Positions 34,274 to 42,867 of a stretch of DNA of 64,000 bases are shown in pieces; the stretch's first letter is position 1, and each line of letters starts with the position of its first letter. Below the pieces are notes generated by a model. The model did not search any database and had not been told where the DNA came from. It was given only the letters and a program-made list of their open reading frames with translations. The position numbers were made by a program, and so were the translations under genes. Origin of the DNA: Nocardioides sp. ChNu-153 (GTDB lineage: Bacteria; Actinomycetota; Actinomycetes; Propionibacteriales; Nocardioidaceae); assembly GCF_030466625.1 (NCBI RefSeq), contig NZ_JADEVT010000017.1, forward strand, positions 1-64,000, written 5' to 3'.

Positions 34274-35536
34274 GTGGAAGGCGAGGAGCAGACACCCGCT
34301 CCCGGCGGCGCCGTGACGGGCCCCGGGGACCTCGGCGCGCCCCCGTCGGACGGGCCGCCGGCCCCGTCGGGCCCCCCGTCCGCGGCTCCCCCGCCCCCGT
34401 GGACCGACCTGGACGCCGCGTCGGCCCGCCCGCTGCACCCGGCCGCCCGTGCGGCGCTGCTCGCGGCGTACGAGCAGGGGTACGCCGACCCCCGCCGCCT
34501 GCACCACGGCGGCCGGCAGGCCCGCCGGCTGCTCGACGACGCACGCGAGGTGCTCGCCGGGTCCCTCGGCGTGCGTCCCGACGAGGTCACCTTCACCGGC
34601 TCGGGCACCGAGGCGGTCCACCGCGGCCTCCTCGGGCTGGCGCGCGGCCGGCGCCGCGCGGGCACCGTGCTCGCCCACTCCGCCGTCGAGCACTCCGCCG
34701 TCCTGCACGCCACCGACTGGGCCGTGCGGGACCTGGGCTGCTCCGCCCGACCCGTCGCGGTCGACGCGTCCGGACGGCTCGACCTCGACGCGCTGCGGGA
34801 GGCCCTGGCCCCGGGCGACGTCGCCGCCCTCGCCCTGCAGTCGGCCAACCACGAGGTCGGCACGACGCAGCCCGTCGCCGCGGCCGCCGAGCTCGCCGGG
34901 CTCGCGGGCCAGGTGCCCCTGCTCGTCGACGCGTGCGCGTCGGTGGGCTGGCAGCCGCTGCCCGCCGGGTGGGGCGTGGCGGCCGCGTCCGCGCACAAGT
35001 GGGGCGGGCCCGCCGGGGTCGGGGTGCTGCTGGTCCGCAAGGGCGTGCGCTGGCGCGACCCGTACCCCGCCGACGACCGCAGCGACCTGCGCGCGAGCGG
35101 GTTCGAGGACGTGCCCGGCGCCGTCGCCGCCGCGGCCGCGCTCCGGGCCGTCGTGTCCGAGGCCGAGCAGACCGGCGCACGGCTGCACCGGCTCGTCGAC
35201 CGGGTACGCCGCGAGGTGGCCGCCCGCGTGCCGGACGTGGACGTCGTGGGCGACCCGGACGACCGGCTCCCCCACCTGCTGACCTTCTCGTGCCTCTACG
35301 TCGACGGCGAGGCCCTCGTCACCGAGCTCGACCGCGCCGGCTTCGGCGTGGGCAGCGGCTCCGCGTGCACCGCGTCGACCCACGAGCCCTCGCACGTGCT
35401 CGCGGCCATGGGTGCGCTCACCCACGGCAACGTCCGCCTCTCCCTGCACCCCGGTACGCCGGAGCACGAGGTCGAGCGCTTCCTCGACGTCCTGCCGGGC
35501 GTGGTCGCACGGCTGCGGGCGGAGGTGGGGATGTGA
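34274..35536 (+). CDS. NifS-like cysteine desulfurase (class V aminotransferase fold)
   Basis: 420-aa PLP enzyme that removes sulfur from cysteine as a persulfide. The first 50 residues are Pro/Ala/Gly-rich and outside the fold. Visible sites: TGSGTEAVHRGLLG near the cofactor phosphate, the His in SANHEVGTTQP, the PLP Lys in AASAHKWGGPAGVG and the catalytic Cys in GSGSACTASTHEPSHVL. The Cys loop is long, as in group I (IscS/NifS) enzymes. It overlaps by 4 bp a gene for a TusA-like carrier, so sulfur is probably passed on to that protein. GTG at 34274 has no ribosome-binding site. Confidence 0.88.
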   Translation: MEGEEQTPAPGGAVTGPGDLGAPPSDGPPAPSGPPSAAPPPPWTDLDAASARPLHPAARAALLAAYEQGYADPRRLHHGGRQARRLLDDAREVLAGSLGVRPDEVTFTGSGTEAVHRGLLGLARGRRRAGTVLAHSAVEHSAVLHATDWAVRDLGCSARPVAVDASGRLDLDALREALAPGDVAALALQSANHEVGTTQPVAAAAELAGLAGQVPLLVDACASVGWQPLPAGWGVAAASAHKWGGPAGVGVLLVRKGVRWRDPYPADDRSDLRASGFEDVPGAVAAAAALRAVVSEAEQTGARLHRLVDRVRREVAARVPDVDVVGDPDDRLPHLLTFSCLYVDGEALVTELDRAGFGVGSGSACTASTHEPSHVLAAMGALTHGNVRLSLHPGTPEHEVERFLDVLPGVVARLRAEVGM

Positions 35537-35757
35537 CCGAGCTCGACTGCCGGGGGCTGCCGTGCCCGGCGCCGGTGCTGGCGCTCGCGAAGGCCGCGCG
35601 GGGACGGCCCGACGGGACGGAGCTCGCCGTGGTGGCCGACGACCCGGCGGCGCGCGTCGACGTGCCGGCGTGGTGCCGCATGCGGGGGCACCGGTTCCTC
35701 GGCGAGGACCGCGCGGCCGACGGGGTGGCCCGCTACCGCGTGGCGCTCGGCGCCTGA
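35533..35757 (+). CDS. TusA/SirA-family sulfur carrier protein
   Basis: 74-aa protein with the diagnostic ELDCRGLPCPAPVLALAKA: the Cys of the CPxP motif receives persulfide sulfur from a desulfurase. The remaining sequence (ELAVVADDPAARVDVPAWCRMRGHRF) fits the βαβα fold of the family and includes a second Cys. GTG overlaps the desulfurase stop (GTGA), so the pair is co-translated. The final acceptor (tRNA thiolation, molybdenum cofactor, other) is not revealed by the neighbours. Confidence 0.88.
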   Translation: MTELDCRGLPCPAPVLALAKAARGRPDGTELAVVADDPAARVDVPAWCRMRGHRFLGEDRAADGVARYRVALGA

Positions 35758-35779
35758 GGGGCCGGGCGCGGGACGTCGG

Positions 35780-36766
35780 TCAGGGGCGGAACGTCTGGAG
35801 GTGCGGCTCGACCTCGGCGACGGCCTCGGGACCGTAGGTGCCCTCGAGGCGCTCGAGGAACGCGGCGCGGCCGAGCGTGTACTCCTGCGTGCCGACCTGC
35901 TCCACGACGTACACGGCGAGCAGGCAGCCGACCTGCGCGGCCCGCTCGTGCTCGAGGTCCCAGCTGAGCGCGGCGAGGAAGCCGGCCCGGAACGCGTCGC
36001 CGACCCCGGTGGGCTCGACCTTCGCGATCTCGGGCACGGCGCCGACCACGACCGGCTCGGCGCCCTCCTGCTCGAGGCGCACCCCGTCGGGGCCGAGCGT
36101 GATCACCCAGGTGCCGACCCGCTCGAGGACCTCCTCGTGGGTCCAGCCGGTCTTGGAAACGATGAGCGCGGCCTCGTACTCGTTGGAGAAGAGGATGTCC
36201 GCGCCGTCGACGAGGGGGCGGATGAGGTCGCCGTCGCCGAAGGCGAGCTGCTGGGAGGGGTCGGCGACGAAGCGGTAGCCGCGCTGGCGGCACTCGTCGG
36301 TGTGGCGCTGCATCGCGGCCGGGTCGTTGGGGCCGACGAGCACGTAGTCGGGCGCGCCGACGCGCTCGACGATCGGCTGCAGCTCGATCTCGCGGGCCTC
36401 GCTCATCGCGCCGGCGTAGAACGTCGCGAACTGGGCCATCGCGGCGTCGTTGGTGCAGACGAAGCGCGCGGTGTGGCGCGTGTCGGAGACGTGCACCGAG
36501 TCGCAGTCCACGCCGTGGCGCTCCAGCCAGGAGCGGTAGTCGGCGAAGTCCTCGCCCACCGCGCCGACCAGGATCGGCCGCAGGCCGAGGTTGCCGAGGC
36601 CGAACGAGATGTTCGCGGCGCACCCGCCCCGTCGTACGTCGAGGTCGTCGACGAGGAAGGAGACCGACAGCTTGTCGAGCTGGTCGACGACGAGGGAGTC
36701 GGCGAACTTGCCCGAGAAGGTCATGAGGTGGTCGGTGGCGATGGATCCCGTGATGAGGAGCGACAC
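35780..36766 (-). CDS. adoK: Adenosine kinase, PfkB family
   Basis: 328 aa. Closely resembles mycobacterial AdoK in sequence order: LLITGSIATDHLM, SVSFLVDDLDVRRGG, FADYRSWLERHGVDCDSV, DTRHTARFVCTND and the C-terminal catalytic PTGVGDAFRAGFLAALSWDL (PfkB signature 2 with Asp base). It phosphorylates adenosine to AMP for purine salvage. GTG at 36766 is chosen because the MTIAVTGSIATD-like start aligns there. A possible regulatory region separates it from the divergent small gene at 36.9 kb. Position next to ctaC matches Rv2202c (recalled). Confidence 0.9.
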   Translation of the reverse strand: MSLLITGSIATDHLMTFSGKFADSLVVDQLDKLSVSFLVDDLDVRRGGCAANISFGLGNLGLRPILVGAVGEDFADYRSWLERHGVDCDSVHVSDTRHTARFVCTNDAAMAQFATFYAGAMSEAREIELQPIVERVGAPDYVLVGPNDPAAMQRHTDECRQRGYRFVADPSQQLAFGDGDLIRPLVDGADILFSNEYEAALIVSKTGWTHEEVLERVGTWVITLGPDGVRLEQEGAEPVVVGAVPEIAKVEPTGVGDAFRAGFLAALSWDLEHERAAQVGCLLAVYVVEQVGTQEYTLGRAAFLERLEGTYGPEAVAEVEPHLQTFRP

Positions 36767-36883
36767 GACGCCCGACCCTACGCGAGGCCCGGCGGAGCAC
36801 CCAGCCCCCGTCCCGCGGCGTCGCGCGGCGCGGGCCCGGGACACTACCGTCAGGTAGCCCTGGGTCTACCCGGCGGTAGCGCC

Positions 36884-36889
36884 TACGTT
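36884..36889 (+). promoter_or_regulatory. -10-like TACGTT before the small gene at 36.9 kb
   Basis: TACGTT ends 6 nt before the ATG at 36896; no ribosome-binding site is seen. The preceding 45 bp contain several GTAG/CTAC repeats. Candidate leaderless promoter. Confidence 0.4.
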
Positions 36890-36895
36890 CGCGAC

Positions 36896-37144
36896 ATGAC
36901 CCCCGCCACGCCGTCCCCCCGCCCCGCCTACGCGGACCCCGCCGCCCCCGCCGACCTGGTCCAGGACTGCCGGGCGGCCACCCGCGAGCTGCGCCTCGAC
37001 ACCCCCGCCGCGCGCCTGGCCCGCGCGGCGCTGCGCCCCGCACCCTCGCTGGCGTACGACGACCAGCCCCGCGAGGTCCGCAAGCCCGAGATCGCCGTCA
37101 GCGCCGCCGCCGCGCGCCTGGCCTCCGCGATCTACCAGGACTGA
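36896..37144 (+). CDS. Small hypothetical protein (82 aa)
   Basis: 82 aa with no recognised domain. It is Ala/Pro/Arg-rich: a disordered start (TPATPSPRPAYADPAAPADL), a helical middle (LVQDCRAATRELRLDTPAARLARAAL) and a conserved-looking end (YDDQPREVRKPEIAVSAAAARLASAIYQD, in parts). No signal peptide or membrane helix. Support as a gene: codon-position bias like its neighbours, an upstream TACGTT hexamer at leaderless distance and a strong terminator 40 bp downstream. Function unknown. Confidence 0.6.
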   Translation: MTPATPSPRPAYADPAAPADLVQDCRAATRELRLDTPAARLARAALRPAPSLAYDDQPREVRKPEIAVSAAAARLASAIYQD

Positions 37145-37184
37145 CACCCGCCGCCAGCCTCTCTCGGCGCCGGGGGCGCCGGGA

Positions 37185-37224
37185 CGACGAAGGCCCCACC
37201 TCCGTGGAGGTGGGGCCTTCGTCG
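37185..37224. terminator. Bidirectional terminator between convergent genes
   Basis: CGACGAAGGCCCCACCTCC (37185–37203) is perfectly repeated inverted at 37206–37224, a 19-bp stem minus the tightest turn. It lies between the small gene at 36.9 kb and the Fe-S protein gene and can serve both strands. Confidence 0.85.
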
Positions 37225-37262
37225 CGCTCGCGCTGGTCCGCCGGCGACCCGGCGGACGCGGC

Positions 37263-37631
37263 TCAGTGGAACGAGTCGCCGCAGGCGCAGGAGCCCGTCG
37301 CGTTCGGGTTGTCGATCGTGAAGCCCTGCTTCTCGATGGTGTCGACGAAGTCGATCTCGGCACCGTTGAGGTAGGGGACGCTCATGCGGTCGACGACCAC
37401 GGTCACGCCGTCGAAGTCGGTGACGACGTCGCCGTCGAGGGTCCGCTCGTCGAAGAACAGCTGGTAGCGCAGGCCCGAGCAGCCACCGGGCTGCACCGAG
37501 ATGCGGAGGGAGAGGTCGTCGCGACCCTCCTGCTCCAGCAGGCTCTTGACCTTGGACGCCGCGGTCGCGCTCAGGTTGATCTGGTCGGTGCGACGCTCGG
37601 TGGTCGTCTGGATGTCCACCTGCTCGGTCAT
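37263..37631 (-). CDS. erpA: HesB/IscA/ErpA-type iron–sulfur cluster insertion protein
   Basis: 122 aa with the A-type carrier signature: Cys in QPGGCSGLRYQLFF and the C-terminal CxC in GSCACGDSFH, which together hold a transferable Fe-S cluster. The 25-residue polar start is longer than in E. coli ErpA but usual for actinobacteria. ATG at 37631 follows AGGGAG. Likely clients nearby include the 4Fe-4S enzyme quinolinate synthase and the Rieske protein. Matches Rv2204c in position (recalled). Confidence 0.92.
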   Translation of the reverse strand: MTEQVDIQTTTERRTDQINLSATAASKVKSLLEQEGRDDLSLRISVQPGGCSGLRYQLFFDERTLDGDVVTDFDGVTVVVDRMSVPYLNGAEIDFVDTIEKQGFTIDNPNATGSCACGDSFH

Positions 37632-37804
37632 GTGCACTCCCTGGAGGTTCGGCGGTTGTTCGTGCAGTGAGGTCAATGGTGACACACCCCTGCCGTATTC
37701 CCGAGGCCTGGACGGACGCGATCCGGACCGCGGCCCGGTTCGCTCCCACGGTGCCCGGCCGCGCCGCCCCGCGCGAGGCGGGGGTGTCAGCGTGGGGCGG
37801 GCCG

Positions 37805-38890
37805 TCAGCGCGACCAGGCCCGGGCCACGCGGGCCGCCGTGCGGGCGAGCGCGTCGTACGGGTCCGAGGTCGCCGCCTCCCGCCCCGCCACGTCGACCAC
37901 GGCGTAGGCGGTCTCCACCCCCATCGCACGCATCTCCCGGGTCCCCACCAGCACCTCGCCGGCGACGACCACGCACGGCCGGACCGCACGGGTCGCCACC
38001 TGGGCGACGCCGTGGGGGGCCTTGCCGGTCCGGCTCGCGGGGTCGAGCCGGCCCTCCCCCGTGACGACGAGGTCCGCCGCGCGGGCCCGGTCCTCGAGAC
38101 CGACCGCGCCGAGCACCAGCTCGACACCCGGCGCCGCAGCGGCCCCGAGCAGCAGCAGCCCGTACCCGACCCCGCCCCCGGCCCCGGCCCCCGGCTCGAG
38201 CGAGGTACGCCGGCCCGCGGCCGCCGCCCACCCCTCGAGCAGACCGTCGACGGCCGGCACCCGCTCCTCGGCGATCCCGCGCTCCACCCCGGCGGCCTTG
38301 GCCGTCCCGAACAGGCCGGTGAGCGGGATGGGCACGTCGTGGGCCACGACCAGCTCGACGCCTGCCACGGCCGCGCGGGCGGCCGAGAGGTCCACCTCCC
38401 GCACGCCGTCGAGCGCCACCGGCCCGGCGTCGAGCGCGCGGTCGGCCCGGGCCCCCAGCGCGGCGAGCAGCCCGGCCCCGCCGTCCGTCGCCGCGCTGGG
38501 ACCGACGCCGACCACGACCCGCCGCGCACCCGTGCCGACGGCCGCGGCGACCAGCTGCCCCACGCCGTACGACGACGCCCGCTCCGCCGTCGCCGGGTCG
38601 CCGGGCCCCACCGCGCAGGCCTGGGCCGACGCGACGTACGCCGTGTCCCCCGCCCGCAGGACGGTGGCGGGGACGGTGCCGCCGAGCGGGTCGCGGACGG
38701 CCACCGCGAGGAGGTGGCCCCCCAGGGCGGCGTGGAGCACCTCGACGAAGCCGGAGCCGCCGTCGGCGACCGGGGCGAGGTCGAGCTCGTCGCCCGGGGC
38801 GCGCGAGCGCCAGCCGTCGGCGACGGCGCGGGCCGCCTCACCGGCGGTCAGGGTGCCGGCGAAGGGGCCCGGGGCGATGAGCACACGCAC
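37805..38890 (-). CDS. Glycerate kinase family protein
   Basis: 361 aa of the bacterial glycerate kinase (GK1/GarK) type, which phosphorylates D-glycerate. Starts VRVLIAPGPFAGTLTAGEAA, equivalent to the family's substrate/ATP loop with KGSLTA-like residues (here PFAGTLTA), followed by APVADGGSGFVEVL, GPSAATDGGAGLLAAL and TGEGRLDPASRTGKAP. GTG at 38890 follows AGGA; longer readings extend into the nadA promoter. The usual Asp-Ser-Phe-Lys start is altered to Gly-Pro-Phe-Ala, so the substrate may differ. Rv2205c analogue by position (recalled). Confidence 0.83.
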   Translation of the reverse strand: MRVLIAPGPFAGTLTAGEAARAVADGWRSRAPGDELDLAPVADGGSGFVEVLHAALGGHLLAVAVRDPLGGTVPATVLRAGDTAYVASAQACAVGPGDPATAERASSYGVGQLVAAAVGTGARRVVVGVGPSAATDGGAGLLAALGARADRALDAGPVALDGVREVDLSAARAAVAGVELVVAHDVPIPLTGLFGTAKAAGVERGIAEERVPAVDGLLEGWAAAAGRRTSLEPGAGAGGGVGYGLLLLGAAAAPGVELVLGAVGLEDRARAADLVVTGEGRLDPASRTGKAPHGVAQVATRAVRPCVVVAGEVLVGTREMRAMGVETAYAVVDVAGREAATSDPYDALARTAARVARAWSR

Positions 38891-38911
38891 GCGCCCATCC
38901 TGCCCGGCGCT

Positions 38912-38917
38912 TACCAT
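38912..38917 (+). promoter_or_regulatory. -10-like TACCAT of nadA
   Basis: TACCAT ends 7 nt before the second ATG (38925) and overlaps the first ATG (38916). The spacing favours a leaderless mRNA beginning at 38925 and decides the start. Confidence 0.45.
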
Positions 38918-38924
38918 GGAGCCC

Positions 38925-40100
38925 ATGACCACCGTCGAGCTGACCCTGCTCCCCCTGGGTCGCGGCAGCGACCTCGACTCCGAGCGGGGCGTCGACTGCC
39001 CCGGCGACCTGCCCCCGGCCTCCGACCCGACGCTGGTCGCGCGCGCCCGGGCGGCCAAGGAGGCGCTCGGCGACCGGGTCTTCGTGCTCGGGCACCACTA
39101 CCAGCGCGACGAGGTGATCCAGTTCGCCGACGTCACGGGCGACTCGTTCAAGCTGGCCCGCGAGGCGGCGGCGCGCCCCGACGCGCCGTACATCGTGTTC
39201 TGCGGCGTGCACTTCATGGCCGAGTCCGCCGACATCCTCACCTCGGACAGCCAGCAGGTCGTGCTGCCCGACCTCGCCGCCGGCTGCTCCATGGCCGACA
39301 TGGCGCTGCTGCCCCAGGTCGAGGACGCCTGGGACGCGCTCGTGGACGCCGGCGTCGCCGACGACGTCGTGCCCGTGACCTACATGAACTCCTCCGCCGA
39401 CATCAAGGCGTTCTGCGGGCGCAACGGGGGCGCCGTGTGCACCTCGTCCAACGCCGACGTCGCCCTGGAGTGGGCGTTCGCGCAGCGCCCGGAGGGCCGG
39501 GGAAAGGTGCTCTTCCTGCCCGACCAGCACCTCGGCCGCAACACCGCGGTGCTCGAGATGGGTCTCTCGCTCGAGGACTGCGTGGTGTGGAACCCGCACC
39601 GCCCGAACGGCGGGCTGACGGTCGAGCAGCTGCGCGACGCCAAGATGATCCTGTGGAAGGGCCACTGCTCGGTGCACGGCCGCTTCTCCCCCGAGGTCGT
39701 GGACGAGCTGCGCGCCACCATCCCCGACGTCAAGATCCTGGTGCACCCCGAGTGCCGCCACGAGGTGGTCACCCGCGCCGACCTCGTCGGCTCGACCGAG
39801 TTCATCATCCGGACCATCGAGGCGGCCGAGCCCGGCTCGCGCTGGGCGATCGGCACCGAGCTCAACCTCGTCAAGCGGCTCGCCGCGGCGCACCCCGACA
39901 AGGAGATCTCGTTCCTCGACCGGACGGTCTGCTACTGCTCCACGATGAACCGCATCGACCTGCCCCACCTGGTGTGGGCGCTCGAGTCGCTCGTCGCGGG
40001 CCAGGTGCCGAACGTCATCCGGGTGGACGACGAGACGCAGGAGTGGGCGAAGGTCGCCCTGCAGCGCATGCTCGACCTGCCGGGGCGCACCGCGCGCTGA
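38925..40100 (+). CDS. nadA: Quinolinate synthase A
   Basis: 391-aa 4Fe-4S enzyme that condenses iminoaspartate with dihydroxyacetone phosphate in NAD synthesis. Motifs: VLGHHYQRDEVIQFAD, CGVHFMAESADIL (cluster Cys), VTYMNSSADIKAFCGRNGG, CTSSNADVALEWAF, HPECRHEVV (second Cys) and VCYCSTMNRIDLPHLVWALE (third Cys). Length is that of the long actinobacterial form. The partner genes nadB and nadC are not adjacent in this window. Divergent from glycerate kinase. Confidence 0.96.
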   Translation: MTTVELTLLPLGRGSDLDSERGVDCPGDLPPASDPTLVARARAAKEALGDRVFVLGHHYQRDEVIQFADVTGDSFKLAREAAARPDAPYIVFCGVHFMAESADILTSDSQQVVLPDLAAGCSMADMALLPQVEDAWDALVDAGVADDVVPVTYMNSSADIKAFCGRNGGAVCTSSNADVALEWAFAQRPEGRGKVLFLPDQHLGRNTAVLEMGLSLEDCVVWNPHRPNGGLTVEQLRDAKMILWKGHCSVHGRFSPEVVDELRATIPDVKILVHPECRHEVVTRADLVGSTEFIIRTIEAAEPGSRWAIGTELNLVKRLAAAHPDKEISFLDRTVCYCSTMNRIDLPHLVWALESLVAGQVPNVIRVDDETQEWAKVALQRMLDLPGRTAR

Positions 40101-40117
40101 AGCCCCGGCCCGGGGCC

Positions 40118-41302
40118 TCAGGAGTCGGGCAGCTCGACCCAGGCCACGGTGCCGCCACCCTCGCGGGGCTCCAGCCCGATGCGTCCGCCGTGGGCCTCCA
40201 CCACCCGTCGGCACGTGGCGAGGCCGATGCCGGACCCGTCGGCCTGGGTGTCGAGGCGCACGAGCGGCTCGAACACGCGCCCGGCGTCCTCCGGTGCGAT
40301 CCCCAGCCCCCGGTCGGCGACCTCGATGCGCCAGCCGCCGTCCACGCGCCGCCCGGCGACGTCGATGGCCGCCGGCTCGCTGGGCCGGGTGAACTTGGCC
40401 GCGTTGGCCACGAGGTTCTGCAGCACGGCGCGCAGCTGGGTGGCGTCGCCGCACACGGTGGGCAGCTCGCCCACCGTTACGGACGCGCCGGACAGCGCAC
40501 CGTCCAGGTCGCCCAGGACGGCGGCGACGACCTGGCCCAGGTCGACGTCGTCGCGGCGCAGGGTGCCCCCGACGCGGGCGAACGCCAGGAGGTCCTCGAT
40601 GAGGGCCTCCATCCGCTTCGTGCCGCGCAGCGCGCGGTCGACCGTGCGGGCGCCGCCCTGCTCCTCCAGCTGCTCCTGCAGCAGGTAGAGCGACATGGCC
40701 ACGGTCGACAGGGGGTTGCGCAGGTCGTGGCTGACCTGGCCGGCGAAGGCCGCGAGGTGCTCGTTGGAGCGCGCGAGCTCGTCCCGCATCTCCTCGGTAC
40801 GGCGCAGCGACGCGTCGAGCGCACGGGCCCGCCGGGACAGCTCGAGGATGTCGACCACGCGGTCGGCGAGCGTCGAGAGCGCCAGGCGCTGGGTCTCGTC
40901 GAGCTCGCGCGGCTCGGTGTCGAAGACGCACAGCGTGCCGATGACGACGTCGTCCTGCGTCCGCAGCGGGTGCGCGGCGTAGAACCGGACCGTGTTGATG
41001 CGACCGTCGACGAACGGGTTGGCGCTGAAGCGCTCGTCGAGGCGGGCGTCGGGCACCACGACGGGGCTGCCGAGCTCGACCGTGACGGCGCACATGGAGT
41101 CCTCACGCCGGCAGATCGAGGCATCGAAGCCGACCGTCGCGATCTGGTGCTGCTGGGTCGAGGTGATGACGTTGACGGTCGCCAGGGGCACGCGGGCCAC
41201 GAAGGCCGCCATCTCGACGACCGCCTGCACCTCGCGGGGCGGGGGGTCGAGCAACCCGTAGCGGTCGATCGCCTCCTCGAGGTCCTTCGCCTGCTGGCCC
41301 AT
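40118..41302 (-). CDS. GAF-domain sensor histidine kinase (soluble)
   Basis: 394 aa, no transmembrane segment. A GAF domain (about residues 20–155; FYAAHPLRTQDDVVIGTLCVFD) precedes a short coiled linker, HisKA with the phospho-acceptor His in QVSHDLRNPLSTVAMSL, and HATPase_c with NLVANAAKFTRP (N), EVADRGLGIAPED (G1) and GSGIGLATCRRVVEAHGG (G2). ATG follows GGAGGACGGG. It sits directly behind the psp genes on the same strand with a 51-bp gap, but no response regulator is adjacent. It may report intracellular redox or metabolite state. Confidence 0.88.
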   Translation of the reverse strand: MGQQAKDLEEAIDRYGLLDPPPREVQAVVEMAAFVARVPLATVNVITSTQQHQIATVGFDASICRREDSMCAVTVELGSPVVVPDARLDERFSANPFVDGRINTVRFYAAHPLRTQDDVVIGTLCVFDTEPRELDETQRLALSTLADRVVDILELSRRARALDASLRRTEEMRDELARSNEHLAAFAGQVSHDLRNPLSTVAMSLYLLQEQLEEQGGARTVDRALRGTKRMEALIEDLLAFARVGGTLRRDDVDLGQVVAAVLGDLDGALSGASVTVGELPTVCGDATQLRAVLQNLVANAAKFTRPSEPAAIDVAGRRVDGGWRIEVADRGLGIAPEDAGRVFEPLVRLDTQADGSGIGLATCRRVVEAHGGRIGLEPREGGGTVAWVELPDS

Positions 41303-41353
41303 CGGCCCGTCCTCCTCCCACCCCGCGCCTGCGCGGGGCCTCGGTCCAGCGGT

Positions 41354-41929
41354 TCAGAGCCCGGGTGCGCCCCAGAGCGCGAGCCAGCGCTGCAGGCTCG
41401 GCTCCACCGGCAGCTCGGTCGCGAGCTGGTCGCGCACGTTGATCTCCGTCAGGTTGTCACGCGTGTCCGCGCCGGTGGGGGCGAACGGGTAAAAGGTGCC
41501 CTGCTTGTAGAGGTACACGAGGCCCAGGCGCGGACCGTCGCCGGGGGCGGCGAAGCCGACGACCGAGCAGAGCAGCGACGGCCCGAACCCCTGCTCCTCC
41601 AGCAGCACGTTCACCGCGTGCAGGTCGGTGCACAGGCCCGCGACGTCCGCCGGGTCCCGTCGTACGACGAGCCAGGTGAAGCCGAACTCGTCGACGGTGC
41701 GCTCGGCGGCCGGCGTGCGGGGGTCCGCGTCGAGGAGGGCCACGATGTCGGCCTCCGTCGACCGGAAGGCCGCTCCGTCCGCCGACCGGAAGCAGACCGA
41801 GCCGACGCCGGTGGGCTCGAGCCCCAGGGCGGTCTGCAGGGTGATGGCCGCGCTCGGCACGCCGAACAGCGCGTCGAGGTCGGCCTGCTTCGGCGCACGG
41901 CGCCCCAGGACCGCGTCCCAGAACCCCAC
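41354..41929 (-). CDS. pspAB: PspA-associated protein PspAB
   Basis: 191 aa of the actinobacterial PspAB family, starting MGFWDAVLGRRAPKQADLDALFGVPSAA (read in parts) as family members do, with VYLYKQGTFYPFAPTG and RDNLTEINVRDQLATELPVEPSLQRWLALW near the end. No membrane helix. GTG at 41929 lies two bases before the htpX stop. Its place in a pspA-pspAA-htpX-pspAB operon supports a role in envelope-stress response; biochemical function unknown. Confidence 0.88.
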   Translation of the reverse strand: MGFWDAVLGRRAPKQADLDALFGVPSAAITLQTALGLEPTGVGSVCFRSADGAAFRSTEADIVALLDADPRTPAAERTVDEFGFTWLVVRRDPADVAGLCTDLHAVNVLLEEQGFGPSLLCSVVGFAAPGDGPRLGLVYLYKQGTFYPFAPTGADTRDNLTEINVRDQLATELPVEPSLQRWLALWGAPGL

Positions 41930-41930
41930 G

Positions 41931-42854
41931 TCACACCCCCGGTCGGCCGAGGTCGGCCTGGATGCGCGCCAGTTGCTCGAGCCGCTGCTCCAGCGACGGG
42001 TGCGTGGAGGTGATGGTCGACAGCGACGCCCCGCTGATCGCGGGAGCGATGAAGAACGCGTTCATGGCCCGCGACGTGCGCAGGTCCCGCTGCGGGATCG
42101 AGGCCATCTCCCCGGTGATCTTCTGCAGCGCCGACGCCAGCGCCGCCGGCTTGAGCGTCAGGTAGGCGCCCGAGCGGTCGGCGCACAGCTCGCGGTAGCG
42201 CGAGAGCAGCCGGGTGAGGAAGAAGCTGATGGCGTAGACCACGAGCGAGATCACCAGCGCGAGGAGCAGGGCCGCGGCGCCCCCGCCCTTGCCGTTGCGG
42301 TCCCGGCCGCCGCCCATGAACGCGCCGTACTGCGCGCCCCGGGTGACCATGCCGGCCACGATGCCCGCGGACGAGGCGATGGTCATGACCATGACGTCGC
42401 GGTGCGCGACGTGCGACAGCTCGTGGGCGAGCACGCCCTCGAGCTCCTCGGCGTCGAGGCGGCGCAGGATCCCGGTCGTCACGCAGACCACCGCCCGGTC
42501 CGGCGAGCGCCCGGTGGCGAACGCGTTGGGGATGTCCATGTCGGCGACCCCCACCCGGGGCTTCGGCATGTCGGCCAGCGCGCAGAGCCGGTCGATCATG
42601 CCGTGCAGCTCCGGCGCCTCCTGCGGGGAGACCTCACGGGCGCGCATCGCGCGCATCGCGAGCGTGTCCGAGGACCACCACTGGAAGAACGCGATGGCGA
42701 GACCGACGAGGCCCACCACCACCGCGAGACCGGGGCTGCGGACGGCGTACATGATCCCCACCACCAGCGCCACGAACAGGGCGCCGAGGAGGAAGAGCAC
42801 GAGCGTCATCCGGGCGGTGAGGCCCCGATCGGGGAGGAAACGGGTCCGAGCCAT
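41931..42854 (-). CDS. htpX: Zinc metalloprotease HtpX
   Basis: 307-aa M48B membrane protease that degrades misfolded membrane proteins. Two N-terminal helices (about residues 17–60), the catalytic LEGVLAHELSHVAHRDVMVM (HExxH plus later Glu in YRELCADRSGAYLT), two further helices near 150–200, and a C-terminal THPSLEQRLEQL motif. Standard length. It starts 13 bp after the pspAA stop and is followed by pspAB, coupling proteolysis with the Psp response. Confidence 0.94.
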   Translation of the reverse strand: MARTRFLPDRGLTARMTLVLFLLGALFVALVVGIMYAVRSPGLAVVVGLVGLAIAFFQWWSSDTLAMRAMRAREVSPQEAPELHGMIDRLCALADMPKPRVGVADMDIPNAFATGRSPDRAVVCVTTGILRRLDAEELEGVLAHELSHVAHRDVMVMTIASSAGIVAGMVTRGAQYGAFMGGGRDRNGKGGGAAALLLALVISLVVYAISFFLTRLLSRYRELCADRSGAYLTLKPAALASALQKITGEMASIPQRDLRTSRAMNAFFIAPAISGASLSTITSTHPSLEQRLEQLARIQADLGRPGV

Positions 42855-42867
42855 GCGGTGCCCGGCG

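Noticed and set aside
37667..42013. 1448-codon plus-strand open frame
   Set aside because: Runs antisense through glycerate kinase, across nadA in another frame, and antisense through the histidine kinase and pspAB; no domain content.
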